From: Xylocopa sonorina
Lineage: Eukaryota > Arthropoda > Insecta > Hymenoptera > Apidae
Reading direction: 5' to 3'
DNA: 64,000 nucleotides
Assembly: GCF_050948175.1 (NCBI RefSeq)
Contig: NW_027490167.1
Coordinates: 992,001 to 1,056,000 of the forward strand
Positions 26,591-37,858 of the stretch are shown here, piece by piece. The notes beneath the pieces are model-generated. The model made no database searches. It was not told the origin of the DNA and saw only the letters and a program-made list of their open reading frames with translations. A program made the translations under genes and the position numbers. Within the stretch, counting starts at the first letter, position 1. Each line of letters opens with the position of its first letter.

Positions 26591-29500
26591 CACTATTGCT
26601 ACGATACGTAGACATCTGCAAACGCTATTTCCTAGCAAGGGAGTGTCGCATTTACATTCTTTTGAAGTGAATACGAGGTATACATGAGACTTCGCAATGA
26701 ATATTATATCTTATCATGAAACATAGAAATGAGATGCAGCATCTCGTTTTAAGAATCATTAGTACTCTATTGCTTCGATACGTAGACTCCTGCAATCGCT
26801 ATTTCCTAGCAAGGAAGTGTCGCTTTTACAATCATATGAAGCATAGACAAGGAATACATAACACTTCGCAATGAATATTATATCTTATCATGAATCATAG
26901 AAATGAGATGCGATATCGCGTTTTAAGAAGCATTACAACTCTAGTGCTACGATACGTAGACATCTGCAAACGCTATTTCCTAGCAAGGAAGTGTCGCATT
27001 TACATTCTTTTGAAGTGAATACGAGGCATACATGAGACTTCGCTATGAATATTATATCTTTTCAGTAAACATAGAAATGAGATGCGATATCGCGTTTTAT
27101 GAAGCATTACAACTCTATTGCTACGATACTTAGACATCTGCAAACGCTATTTCCTAGCAAGGAAGTGTCGCTTTTACAATCATATGAAGCATAGACGAGG
27201 AATACATAACACTTCGCAATGAATATTATATCTTGTCATGAATCATAGAAGTGAGATGCGATATCGCGTTTTAAGAAGCTTTAGAATTCTATGGCTACGA
27301 TACGTAGACATCTGCAAACGCTATTTCCTAGCAAGGAAGTGTCGCATTTACATTCTTTTGAAGTGAATACGAGGCATACATGAGACTTCGCTATGAATAT
27401 TATATCTTTTCAGTAAACATAGAAATGAGATGCGATATCGCGTTTTATGAAGCATTACAACTCTATTGCTACGATACTTAGACATCTGCAAACGCTATTT
27501 CCTAGCAAGGAAGTGTCGCTTTTACAATCATATGAAGCATAGACGAGGAATACATAACACTTCGCAATGAATATTATATCTTGTCATGAATCATAGAAGT
27601 GAGATGCGATATCGCGTTTTAAGAAGCTTTGGAATTCTATGGCTACGATACGTAGACATCTGCAAACGCTATTTCCTAGCCAGGAAGTGTCGCATTTACG
27701 TTCATTTGAAGTGTATGCGAGGAATACATAACACTTCGCAATGAATATTATATCTTATCATGAATCACAGAAATGAGATGCGATATCGCGTTTTAAGAAG
27801 CTTTAGAACTCTATTGCGACGATACGTAGACATCTGCGAACGCTATTTCCGAGAAAGGAAGTGTCGCATTTACATTCATTCGAAGCATAGACGAGGAATA
27901 CATAATACTTCGCAACGAATATTTTATCTTATCATGAGACATAGAAATGAGATGCGATATCGCGTTTTAAGAAGCATTACAACTCTATTGCTACGATACG
28001 TAGACATCTGCAAACGCTATTTCCCAGCAAGGAAGTGCCGCATTTACGTTCATTTGAAGTGTATGCGAGGAATACATAACACTTCACAATGAATATTATA
28101 TCTTATAATGAATCATAGAAATGAGATGCGATATCGCGTTTTAAGAAGCGTTAGAACACTATTGCTACGATACGTAGACATCTGCAAACGCTATTTCCTA
28201 GCAAGGGAGTGTCGCATTTACATTCTTTTGAAGTGAATACGAGGTATACATGAGACTTCGCAATGAATATTATGTCTTATCATGAAACATAGAAATTAGA
28301 TGCAGCCTCTCGTTTTAAGAATCATTAGTACTCTATTGCTTCGATACGTAGACTCCTGCAATCGCTATTTCGTAGCAAGGAAGTGTCGCTTTTACAATCA
28401 TATGAAGCATAGACGAGGAATACATAACACTTCGCAATGAATATTATATCTTATCATGAATCATAGAAATGAGATGCGATATCGCGTTTTAAGAAGCATT
28501 ACAACTCTATTGCTACGATACGTAGATATCTGCAAACGCTATTTCCCAGCAAGGAAGTGTCGCACTTACATTCATTTGAAGTGTATTCGAGGAATACATA
28601 ACACTTCGCAATGAATATTATATCTTATCATGAATCATAGAAATGAGATGCGATATCGCGTTTTAAGAAGCATTACAACTCTAGTGCTACGATACGTAGA
28701 CATCTGCAAACGCTATTTCCTAGCAAGGAAGAGTCGCATTTACATTCTTTTGAAGTGAATACGAGGCATACATGAGACTTCGCTATGAATATTATATCTT
28801 TTCAGTAAACATAGAAATGAGATGCGATATCGCGTTTTATGAAGCATTACAACTCTATTGCTACGATACTTAGACATCTGCAAACGCTATTTCCTTGCAA
28901 GGAAGTGTCGCATTTACATTCATTTGAAGCGTAGACGAGGAATACATAGTACTTCGCAATGAATATTATATCTTATCATGAGACATAGAAATGAGATGCG
29001 ATTTCGCGTTTTAAGAAGCATTACAACTCTATTGCTACGATACGTAGATATCTGCAAACGCTATTTCCTAGCAAGGAAGTGTCGCATTTACATTCTTTTG
29101 AAGTGAATACGAGGCATACATGAGACTTCGCTATGAATATTATATCTTTTCAGTAAACATAGAAATGAGATGCGATATCGCGTTTTATGAAGCATTACAA
29201 CTCTATTGCTACGATACTTAGACATCTGCAAACGCTATTTCCTAGCAAGGAAGTGTCGCTTTTACAATCATATGAAGCATAGACGAGGAATACATAATAC
29301 TTCGCAACGAATATTTTATCTTATCATGAGACATAGAAATGAGATGCGATATCGCGTTTTAAGAAGCATTACAACTCTACTGCTACGATACGTAGACATC
29401 TGCAAACGCTATTTCCCAGCAAGGAAGTGTCGCATTTACGTTCATTTGAAGTGTATGCGAGGAATACATAACACTTCGCAATGAATATTATATCTTATAA

Positions 29501-30400
29501 TGAATCATAGAAATGAGATGCGATATCGCGTTTTAAGAAGCGTTAGAACACTATTGCTACGATACGTAGACATCTGCAAACGCTATTTCCTAGCAAGAGA
29601 GTGTCGCATTTACATTCTTTTGAAGTGAATACGAGGTATACATGAGACTTCGCAATGAATATTATATCTTATCATGAAACATAGAAATTAGATGCAGCAT
29701 CTCGTTTTAAGAATCATTAGTACTCTATTGCTTCGATACGTAGACTCCTGCAATCGCTATTTCCTAGCAAGGAAGTGTCGCTTTTACAATCATATGAAGC
29801 ATAGACGAGGAATACATAACACTTCGCAATGAATATTATATCTTATCATGAATCATAGAAATGAGATGCGATATCGCGTTTTAAGAAGCATTACAACTCT
29901 ATTGCTACGATACGTAGATATCTGCAAACGCTATTTCCCAGCAAGAAAGTGTCGCACTTACATTCATTTGAAGTGTATTCGAGGAATACATAACACTTCG
30001 CAATGAATATTATATCTTATCATGAATCATAGAAATGAGATGCGATATCGCGTTTTAAGAAGCATTACAACTCTAGTGCTACGATACGTAGACATCTGCA
30101 AACGCTATTTCCTAGCAAGGAAGAGTCGCATTTACATTCTTTTGAAGTGAATACGAGGCATACATGAGACTTCGCTATGAATATTATATCTTTTCAGTAA
30201 ACATAGAAATGAGATGCGATATCGCGTTTTATGAAGCATTACAACTCTATTGCTACGATACTTAGATATCTGCAAACGCTATTTCCTAGCAAGGAAGTGT
30301 CGCATTTACATCCATTTGAAGCGTAGACGAGGAATACATAGTACTTCGTAATGAATATTATATCTTGTCATGAAACATAGAAATGAGATGCGATATCGCG
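26591..30400 (+). repeat. 3810-bp satellite block duplicated at 39476-43285 (left copy)
   Basis: Every landmark recurs at +12885. Subtracting E2 and its duplicated GTGT leaves 4002 nt, or 23 monomers, so this is a tandem 23-monomer higher-order repeat with E2 sitting at the junction. Only a few differences were seen: a G at 28372 where the other copy has C, and an A-to-T change near 29394/42280. The copies diverge outside these limits. Confidence 0.85.
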
Positions 30401-30470
30401 ATTTAAGGAGCATTAGAACTCTATTGCTCCGATATGTAGACATCGGGAAACGCTATTTCCTAGCAAGGAA

Positions 30471-30474
30471 GTGT
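30471..30474. repeat. target-site duplication of E2 (GTGT), left copy
   Basis: GTGT before the E2 left LTR is repeated at 39354-39357 after the right LTR. The empty site AAGGAAGTGTCGCATTTG is normal satellite sequence seen elsewhere. Confidence 0.92.
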
Positions 30475-31956
30475 TGTCACGTCCCGAGGTGCGTTTGCGC
30501 TCGATCCGATGGCACGATTCGTTGCCTTTCCCGAAAAACCTACGCGAATTGCGCTGGGGCCGGGTTCGTTGGCGGTCGGAACTCGATCTAACCAAAATTA
30601 CGCCTAACACTTACCTTTCGACGTCTTCTTAATACTGTTTCGCCTCTCGTTCCAGGTATCTGTGGCGCCGTGGATCCGTGACCGGAATAGCAGCGGCGTA
30701 CGGCTGGATCGGCGGAGCGTCGACGGGAATGAGTCTCCAGGCAGGCGAGCTACGGCTGGAGGAAACTGGCGCTGGAACCGGGCGATCCTGGATTCGAATT
30801 GGACGTACGGCTGCGAAGACCTCCTTCGCAGGAACGGAAACAGCGTTGCAGACGTATGGATGTCCGGAAGTACAACTCGCGTATTCGCGAATGAGACGGC
30901 GTAGATATTCTTTCCTACCCGCGCGTCGTGTACGCCTTTTCGGAGGCTCGGGATTCATCAAAGGCGCTTGCACTAGGACGGAATACGGCTCGGCCAAGCG
31001 ATGGTGCGCTCTGGCTTACCGAGGTCGATCCTTGTTCAAGATACCTTGGATACGATAGGAATGCAGCGAGAGCAGTCGAGCGTTGGTGCGCTCAAAGACT
31101 GTCCAGCGTACAGAGCTGTCGCAGATGAATCGTGTGAATTGAATAAGAATCGCGAGCGTACACGTGGAATAGAATTTAAGGAACTTGTATTCGAATAAAG
31201 AGACTTGGATTTGGTAAAACAAGAGTATATTCTATAATATAACTATCCTACTACACTTTACTAAGTCTAAGTTATCAACTAACGATATAATATGAAATGG
31301 AAATAGTAATAAGTTATAATAAGGACTCCGCTAAGGGAGATGCGATAGAGTCGGCTGCATGAGAGCTGATAGCTCGTGGCAGGGGAGCGTATTGCTCGGA
31401 GGTTGAGATTAGAACCGTCTCGGAGATCGGACTCCAAGGAACTCCTCTCTCGGTCGCGCGTCCGCGACCTCCTCGGGTTGCGTGGCGCGCGAGTCGCTGG
31501 GCCCCGTGAGTGGGGCGTACGATCGGAGTGGGGCGGCCACTCGGAGTGGGGTGCGGCTCGCGTTCAGCGTGAGCCGCGAGCGTCGAGTGCGCGCGGGCGC
31601 GCATCGCAGCTTATATTCTATACGACTTAGAAATTATGATTGTACAAATATCTGCTTATATTTAGGTGTGTGTTGGGTTGTGTATGTACATGATTCGTGT
31701 AGAGTGCTTAATCTAGAATCGCGTGTATGAAAAGTAAGCGTACGGTTGTGTGATCGCAGGTGATCGGGATTCGTACGCGGGGAGGTATTCCTCATCCTCG
31801 TAGCGTTGTCTCCTCGTCTCGGGGCGTCGAATCGTCGTGCGGCCCGTGTACGGGGGATGCTGATACAGGTGCTGGCGGGAGAGCGGTGTCCCGGTTGCGG
31901 ATGCTGCGGATGCTGGTTGGCGCCAGAGGGTGGCAGGCGGTGCGCCTGACGTCACA
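30475..31956 (-). repeat. E2 3' LTR
   Basis: 1482 bp with TGT...ACA ends. It carries GTTGCC and ACTCCAAGG, shared with the E2 5' LTR and E4 but not with E1. Its first 244 sense nucleotides complete the pol reading frame. Confidence 0.96.
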
Positions 31957-34900
31957 CCACCCCCCTTGGAAAAAGAATCTCGGCAATGCCGAGATCTCTT
32001 GTCTGTGGAGCGTGTGTCGGACTGCTGGGCCCGTTTCGTGGTTCCACTGGTTGACTGTCGCAGGGGTTGGAGGCTCTCTCCTGATTCATCCCGGCGAGGG
32101 TGGATGACCGCTGGACCGCGGTTGATGCTTCTCGTTGACTTGTTCATTCCACTTTGTTCACTTTCGCTTTCAGCGTCTTTTACACTATATTCACTGACTA
32201 CAGTTCCAGTTTTTCTTATTTTTAACTCATTCGCATTCACACTGTGCATACCTTGCATTCGTTTACATAGCTTAATTTTGTTCGTGTGTACGATTTTATG
32301 TCGACCCTTTACATTTAACTTTACGTTGCAGTTGCCTAAAATTTCGAGTATTCGGTAGGGTCCTGAATACTGAGCTTGGAATTTATGCTTATTTGGTTCC
32401 TTTAAAAGGTACACCCACTGTCCTACCTCGAAATTTTTGACATTGACTTTGCGGTCGTAATAGAATTTCGATCTGCGTTTGGCGTTATCTAAATTATCTT
32501 TGGCGAGCTCCTGCGATTTGGAAATTCTTTCGTTGAGTTGAATGAGATAGTCGTTGTATGTCTCATTTTCGGTGTTGTCTTGAAAAGGAGTGGCTGATGG
32601 CGTTCTAGCTATTCTACCGAACACTAGTTCGTGAGGGGTGTATAACGTACCCTCGTGTACGCTGGTGTTGTATGCGAACATCGCGTACGGTAACCATTTC
32701 TCCCATTCGTTACTCGACTCGATATAGTGTTTCAGATACTCGGCCAAGACGTGGTGAGATCTTTCGACGGACCCGTTCGTTTGCGGATGGAATGCGGTGG
32801 ACTTGTACTGCTTGATTCTGAATTTGATAGCGATGGCTTTTATCAGGCTATTTATAAAATTGGAGCCCTGATCTGTCAGTATGCCCTTGGGGCATCCGAA
32901 CTTACAGATAAACTCTCGAATCAATGCATCCGCAATGTCTACGGCCGTGGTGGTTTTAAGGGGAATTGCGACGGAGAATTTTGTTAGTAGGTCTTGGATT
33001 GTTAATATGTTTGTGAAACCATCTGGTGTTTCGGGAAGAGGACCCATAACGTCCATCGAGATTTTGTCAAAAGCCCTGCCGGGGGTATCGGTTAGAGTGA
33101 GAGGTTGTCTCGTTTTTACTCTGACCAGTTTTTCCGTTTGGCAGCTTTTGCATTTGCCGATGTATTCTTGGATTTGCAACTTCATATTGGGCCAAAAGTA
33201 TTGTTGCCTAATACGAGTGTATGTTTTATTCACACCCTTGTGGCCTCCCACAGGTGTGTCGTGGTTCTCCTGTATTATTTTCAGTCTATCTTGGACTGGC
33301 GGAGTTCGAATCAGCCCCTGACAGACCGTTATTTGAACGTTCGATTCGTAAAATAGGTCCTCGAGGATTTTTCGGATTCGGGACCATGGAATAGAATCAA
33401 GGGAGATCTGTGCGATACTGAATGTTGTTAACTGGAGTTCGTTTACGACGTCGTATAGTGATCGAAATGCTTCGACCGTGGTTTGGAAATCGACTGATCG
33501 GCTTGGATGTTCCACGATCGGAAGCTGGATTTGGTACTCGTTTTCTATTTTCACAACTTTGGATCTGGAAAGGACGATGTTTTCGTTGGGAAGGAATTGT
33601 CCGGTTTTTTCGAGTTCTTGGGCACCCGCGTCGTAAGGGTGTCCTGACTGCGTGACGAAAATGACAATATTGTCTCGTCTGGTTGACAGTGAGTCGCGAC
33701 TGTATTTAAACAAAGGCTCTCGCCTGATGTATTCATTCGGTGCAGGGACATAGATTTCGGGATTATCGGTTGTGTGCGGAGTTGACGAGGTGTCGGTAAG
33801 TGAGGGAGCGTCGGGCGTCGGTACGTCGGTTCCCGACGTTACCGGTGTAGGAGGAGGAGCTGGAGTGGTGTATTTCCTTCGAACTTCCGGGGAGACATCG
33901 AAGATGTCATCCTCCGAATCAAGTGCGTGGGAAAGCGGGAAAACTCGGGCGGGATTCCGCGATAGTGCGTCCGCATTGAGGTTGGTTTTGCCGCTTTTGT
34001 ATACCATCTCATAATCAAATTCAGCAAGCTTAAGCCTCCAACGAACGAGTCTACTGGATGGATCTTTGACCGAGTTCATCCACACTAACGGCCGATGGTC
34101 GGTAACGAGTTTGAACTGGTTACCGTAGATGTATGGCCGGAAATAGTGGACGGCGTAGACGATCGCCAGACACTCCTTCTCGATCGTAGAATAATTTCGC
34201 TCCGCAGTATTGAGTAATCGCGACGTGTACGCGATCGGCAGATCGCGACCTATCGGGCCTTGACTGAGAATAGCGCCGATCGCTTCGGCAGATGCATCGG
34301 TGGTTATAACGAACGGCTGCTTAAAGTTCGGATATTGGAGTATAGGAGCCTCGCACAGGCAATCGCGAAGTTGTACAAATGAGTTTTCTTGATCGTTGCG
34401 CCACACGAAAGGCGCGTCCTTTTTTAACAGATTGGTCAGAGGTTTAGCGATACGCGAGAAATTAGCAATGAAACGCCTGTAATATCCCGCAAGACCGAGG
34501 AATTGTTTAATTTGTTTGGCGTTCTGTGGACGTGGAAAATTTTTCACCGCGCTTATTTTCGCGGGGTCCGGTTTTACCCCGTGCTCGCTGATAATGTGGC
34601 CTAAATAGCTAACCTCTCTTCGCAGGAATTCGCACTTATCAGGTTGCAAAACTAGGTTGGCTTCCTTGAGCCTTTTTGTTAATTTTTCAAATTTTACTCG
34701 GTGCTCCTGCAGAGAGCTGGCGTAGATCACGATATCATCGAGGTAGACGAATACCTCGTTCCCCTGGAGGCCGGAGAGGACGTTGTCCATCAGCCTCTGG
34801 AACGTCGCGGGCGCGTTTTTCAACCCGAAGGGCATTCTTTTGAACTCATAGTGCCCGTGAGGCGTAGAAAAAGCGGTTTTCGGAGCGTCGGCGGGTTCCA

Positions 34901-36566
34901 TAGGGATCTGATGGAACCCGCTCGCGAGATCGAAAGTACTGAAGTATTTCGCGCTACCGAGCTGATCGAGAATCTCCGTGATGCAAGGGAGGGGGTACGC
35001 GTCGGCGACAGACTTCTCGTTCAGAGCTCGGTAGTCGATAACGACGCGCCACTGTTTATTGCCCAAGGAATCAGGCTTCTTGGGCACTACCCACAGTGGT
35101 GAATTATAAGGCGATTTGGACGGAGAGATGACATCGTTTTGTAAAAAGTGTTCGACTTGACGGCGAATTTCCTCCTTATGTGCCGGGGGAAAGCGATATT
35201 GCTTCACGTTGACGGGTCGGTCGTCAACGGTTGGTATTTTATGCGTGGTGGCCGAAGTGTGTCCTAATTTGTCGCCTTGGATATGGAAGAGATGCTGCGA
35301 GCTTTCGACGAGGCGGACGACGTGTTCTTTTTCCTCCTTATTGAGGTGATCGAGACGAAGGAGACTGAGTATACGGTCCACGCGAGATTGCGGAGAGTCG
35401 GCGGTTTGCGGTGATAGCGGAGATTTCGATTTTGCATCTCGCTTTACATTGGTTTTTACCGCTTGCGCGTAGGAAATTCGGTGCTTGTTTATTACTTTGC
35501 ACCGAGAAGGAGGAAGCTCGCGTGTCGAATACGATGTCTGATTTGAAATAGAAGTAGAAATTTCCCTTTTGTGGGAAGAGCCGATCGGTGCGGCGGATAC
35601 AGCGTATTTTTTCGAATTGGAAAAAATTGGAAACAGAGAGGGACTGCCCTCCTCGTGGAGGGGAGTCATAATTTGAGCCGGTTCGAGTTTTACGTCTGGC
35701 AATGCGATTTTGATCGTGCGATCTGATGAATTTATTATTCTTGTAATCGCCTTGCCATGGACCACTCTGACTAGGGCGTTCCCGAAAAATATTCCCGGTG
35801 CTAAATTAATTCTCGGAATTATTCCTTCTGGGATATCGGAGTTTATCACGCGAACCTTTATTCCGACATTTGATCGCGGAGGAATCGAGATCTGATCTCT
35901 TTGCTTCGAAGAAACGGCCTTCTTATCCGTTCTGGGTTTAGATTTCGCCGGTGCATCGCGTTTCGGAGGGGGCGATGATTGCGGCGGCGTCGGAGGAGAA
36001 ATAGATTTAGTGCGCGACGTTTGTTTATTTTTCGCTGGTAAGTGAGGAGCGGTCTCCGGGCGCGACGACGGTTCTTCGGTTGGCTCGACATCCTCTACGA
36101 AAGGGATTTTCTGCCCGTTCCATTTGATAAATTTCTTAAGGAAGGAAATTTCCGCGTCCTTACAAAAGCCCGAGCCGAGGATTCCGTTAGGCTTTAAGGG
36201 AAAATTGTCCTCGACTACATTGAAGGGGACGACGCGGTCGAAGATTACCAGGTTCACCGTCCCTAAGGTGGCTGTTTTGCCGTCGGTTACACCCGTTATA
36301 ATCACTATTTCCGAAGAGTCGATTCGCGCGGAGGATTTTAATGCCGATCGTTTGATAATGTTTATCTCTGCCCCGGTGTCTATCATAAATCGGGTTGGAC
36401 AGATTAAATGATCGGATTTAATTATCACGGTAGGCGTGCTTGCTTTCCCGGTGATATTTATTGCGGCGTTTCTCCTACTTCCTCGTCGGAATTGTTCGCT
36501 GCGAGAGTTCGTATTTGCGGTAGGGCCTCGCGACCTGTCTCGCGGCGGGTACGGAGGCCACCGTCG
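31713..36566 (-). CDS. pol: E2 Pol polyprotein (PR-RT-RNaseH-IN), -1 frame
   Basis: The frame is open from the slippery site (36566) through 1617 codons. No ATG is needed, since Pol should be made as a Gag-Pol fusion of about 2025 aa. Positions below count from the GTG at 36428. Aspartic protease: DTGA at 17-20 and ILG at 83-85. A Pro/Ser/Lys-rich linker covers about 115-180. RT covers about 430-610: FDLASGF at 499-505, catalytic YLDD at 562-565. RNase H: acidic residues at D711, about E751, D777 and D820. Integrase zinc finger: H1056, H1063, C1093, C1096. Catalytic triad: D1126, D1186, E1222 (35 residues between the last two). GPY module: 1356-1358. A Ser/Arg/Pro-rich tail follows. Residues 1492-1571 are encoded by the LTR. 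No chromodomain or dUTPase was recognised. Confidence 0.95.
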   Translation of the reverse strand, partial: RRWPPYPPRDRSRGPTANTNSRSEQFRRGSRRNAAINITGKASTPTVIIKSDHLICPTRFMIDTGAEINIIKRSALKSSARIDSSEIVIITGVTDGKTATLGTVNLVIFDRVVPFNVVEDNFPLKPNGILGSGFCKDAEISFLKKFIKWNGQKIPFVEDVEPTEEPSSRPETAPHLPAKNKQTSRTKSISPPTPPQSSPPPKRDAPAKSKPRTDKKAVSSKQRDQISIPPRSNVGIKVRVINSDIPEGIIPRINLAPGIFFGNALVRVVHGKAITRIINSSDRTIKIALPDVKLEPAQIMTPLHEEGSPSLFPIFSNSKKYAVSAAPIGSSHKREISTSISNQTSYSTRELPPSRCKVINKHRISYAQAVKTNVKRDAKSKSPLSPQTADSPQSRVDRILSLLRLDHLNKEEKEHVVRLVESSQHLFHIQGDKLGHTSATTHKIPTVDDRPVNVKQYRFPPAHKEEIRRQVEHFLQNDVISPSKSPYNSPLWVVPKKPDSLGNKQWRVVIDYRALNEKSVADAYPLPCITEILDQLGSAKYFSTFDLASGFHQIPMEPADAPKTAFSTPHGHYEFKRMPFGLKNAPATFQRLMDNVLSGLQGNEVFVYLDDIVIYASSLQEHRVKFEKLTKRLKEANLVLQPDKCEFLRREVSYLGHIISEHGVKPDPAKISAVKNFPRPQNAKQIKQFLGLAGYYRRFIANFSRIAKPLTNLLKKDAPFVWRNDQENSFVQLRDCLCEAPILQYPNFKQPFVITTDASAEAIGAILSQGPIGRDLPIAYTSRLLNTAERNYSTIEKECLAIVYAVHYFRPYIYGNQFKLVTDHRPLVWMNSVKDPSSRLVRWRLKLAEFDYEMVYKSGKTNLNADALSRNPARVFPLSHALDSEDDIFDVSPEVRRKYTTPAPPPTPVTSGTDVPTPDAPSLTDTSSTPHTTDNPEIYVPAPNEYIRREPLFKYSRDSLSTRRDNIVIFVTQSGHPYDAGAQELEKTGQFLPNENIVLSRSKVVKIENEYQIQLPIVEHPSRSVDFQTTVEAFRSLYDVVNELQLTTFSIAQISLDSIPWSRIRKILEDLFYESNVQITVCQGLIRTPPVQDRLKIIQENHDTPVGGHKGVNKTYTRIRQQYFWPNMKLQIQEYIGKCKSCQTEKLVRVKTRQPLTLTDTPGRAFDKISMDVMGPLPETPDGFTNILTIQDLLTKFSVAIPLKTTTAVDIADALIREFICKFGCPKGILTDQGSNFINSLIKAIAIKFRIKQYKSTAFHPQTNGSVERSHHVLAEYLKHYIESSNEWEKWLPYAMFAYNTSVHEGTLYTPHELVFGRIARTPSATPFQDNTENETYNDYLIQLNERISKSQELAKDNLDNAKRRSKFYYDRKVNVKNFEVGQWVYLLKEPNKHKFQAQYSGPYRILEILGNCNVKLNVKGRHKIVHTNKIKLCKRMQGMHSVNANELKIRKTGTVVSEYSVKDAESESEQSGMNKSTRSINRGPAVIHPRRDESGESLQPLRQSTSGTTKRAQQSDTRSTDKRSRHCRDSFSKGGGVTSGAPPATLWRQPASAASATGTPLSRQHLYQHPPYTGRTTIRRPETRRQRYEDEEYLPAYESRSPAITQPYAYFSYTRF
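31957..31967 (-). other. E2 polypurine tract
   Basis: Sense AAGGGGGGTGG abuts the 3' LTR. It also encodes pol residues, so the plus-strand primer and the coding sequence are superimposed. Confidence 0.85.
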
Positions 36567-37789
36567 TTTCCCGAGTCCCTGTTCAAATTGTTATTATATC
36601 TTCTCTTACGGCATTCGTCTATGCTGTGCCCCGGGTTTTTACAATATTTGCAAAATTTTTGCGCGTCCCTGTCTAAAATTTGTCGCGGCTGTTCGTAGGA
36701 CGGGCGTTGAGCGGGAAGCGGTGCGTCCCTGGGACGCAGGTATGGGTCTCGATATTCCCGTGATCGGTATTGAGGTACGGTTCTGAGCCGACATTCGGTC
36801 GCGTAATGTCCCGTGTTGTTGCATTTACTGCAGATAATGTCTACGAGTTTTTCGCAAGATTCCGCGCGTGGTCGCGTTTTGCCTAGACGTTGTAAGTCGC
36901 GTTCGTGAATTTGAAAGAGTTCGCGTGCTCTTGTGAAAATTTGCTGCAGGGTGTTGTATGGATCTATCGGCATCTGAATTCTTATTTCGGGAATAAGTCC
37001 GTCCCTGAAGCACTGTGACGCGAGTTTGTTTACGCTTTCTAAGGACTCTTGGGGATCGCGACGCGCGAGTCTGTCGCAGTCAATTATGGCTGTCTTCAGG
37101 TCCTTTACCCGTCCAATATAATCTAAAATGTGCTCGTTGGCACGCATGTATATATTGGTGAGTTCGCCCCTGTAGTGATCGGCGGATTTCACGGGTCCGA
37201 ACGAACATCGAAGAATATCAGTTAATTCCAGAATCGTCTGGCACGGCTCGTCCTCTAACGCGGCATAAGCGCGGCCCTTCAATTTGCCCTTCAGAAGGCG
37301 CGTAAACGTGCGCTCGCACCCGTTCGGAATTAGTTCGTAAGCCCGTTTGCAAGCCCGCGTAAATTGGAGTACCGGAATATTTTGTCCGTCGAACGTCGGT
37401 ACGGCTTCAAGCGCTTGCTTGAGCGAAAGCTCGTCATGTTGCGGGTTGGTTACGGCGGATATTTGACTCGAACCTTGTGCGGAAATCGGGTCTATACGCG
37501 GAATTTCCAACGGCACTGTATCGTCGCGTGCTAGATCTGGAGTTCGGCGGATAGCTTCAATTTCGCGACGGAGCATTTCAACTTGTTGAAGCAAGGTCAC
37601 CGTAGTTGGATCGGTCGATTCTACGTTTTTCGCCGATGTGCCTGCTTGCGCGGTATCTTGAGTAAGCTCGCCGAGAGCGTCTTGAAAATCTAATGCCCTA
37701 TTTGTGCGTTTATCGCGATCAGTTTCGTGCATCGCGGCGGCCCGTTGCGCTTGCTGGCGCGTTTTGGTCGGTGGAGTTCTCGTTGCCAT
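36458..37789 (-). CDS. gag: E2 Gag polyprotein
   Basis: 443 codons from a GCCATGG start to a TAA inside the pol overlap. It has a coiled-coil-prone stretch at 65-82, a capsid-like core at about 125-300, and CCHC zinc knuckles at 320-333 and 380-393 with intact C-C-H-C residues. The protein should assemble cytoplasmic particles and bind the element RNA. Cys312 and Ala360 differ from E1 Gag (Arg and Gly); the extra Cys lies 8 residues before the first knuckle. The slippery site is at codons 407-408, so Gag-Pol lacks the last 35 Gag residues (409-443), which form an acidic tail. The start is chosen for its Kozak match and because the next in-frame ATG is at codon 20. Confidence 0.94.
   Translation of the reverse strand: MATRTPPTKTRQQAQRAAAMHETDRDKRTNRALDFQDALGELTQDTAQAGTSAKNVESTDPTTVTLLQQVEMLRREIEAIRRTPDLARDDTVPLEIPRIDPISAQGSSQISAVTNPQHDELSLKQALEAVPTFDGQNIPVLQFTRACKRAYELIPNGCERTFTRLLKGKLKGRAYAALEDEPCQTILELTDILRCSFGPVKSADHYRGELTNIYMRANEHILDYIGRVKDLKTAIIDCDRLARRDPQESLESVNKLASQCFRDGLIPEIRIQMPIDPYNTLQQIFTRARELFQIHERDLQRLGKTRPRAESCEKLVDIICSKCNNTGHYATECRLRTVPQYRSREYRDPYLRPRDAPLPAQRPSYEQPRQILDRDAQKFCKYCKNPGHSIDECRKRRYNNNLNRDSGNDGGLRTRRETGREALPQIRTLAANNSDEEVGETPQ
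36524..36572 (-). promoter_or_regulatory. E2 gag-pol -1 ribosomal frameshift signal
   Basis: Slippery G GGA AAC at 36566-36572 in gag phase, a 6-nt spacer, then a stem-loop 36559-36524 with 5+5 base pairs, identical to E1. It sits in the short window where both frames are open. Heptamer, phase and spacing match known retroviral and Ty3/gypsy -1 sites; function is inferred. Confidence 0.82.
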
Positions 37790-37840
37790 GGCTTGTTTCG
37801 CGGTCTCGGACGGCAGAATTTCCGTGGAGAACGCGTGGCT

Positions 37841-37858
37841 ATCCCACCGCTGTCACCA
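37841..37858 (-). other. E2 primer binding site, tRNA-Leu-like
   Basis: Sense TGGTGACAGCGGTGGGAT starts 13 nt inside the 5' LTR boundary. It is complementary to a CCA-ended tRNA 3' terminus resembling tRNA-Leu. It is identical to E1, so both the sequence and the unusual offset are conserved in the family. Confidence 0.75.

Larger units (their letters stand above)
14324..30474 (+). repeat. 174-bp satellite array, block B (about 93 monomers)
   Basis: The same monomer continues in the same orientation after E1; the first bases complete the monomer that E1 interrupted. The block holds several variant types and nested higher-order repeats (see 16370-17947 and 26591-30400). There is one irregular monomer at about 25867-25885. 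Small indel variants mark lineages: a 2-nt insertion at 17001 and 20480, a 3-nt loss at 21470, and a 1-nt loss in CTTTTGAGTGAATAC monomers. No gene is present. Confidence 0.95.

Noticed and set aside
31713..32100. Possible env gene or chromodomain after integrase
   Set aside because: Pol continues without a break to the LTR. There is no separate ORF with signal peptide or membrane segment, and no chromodomain aromatic pattern in the tail.
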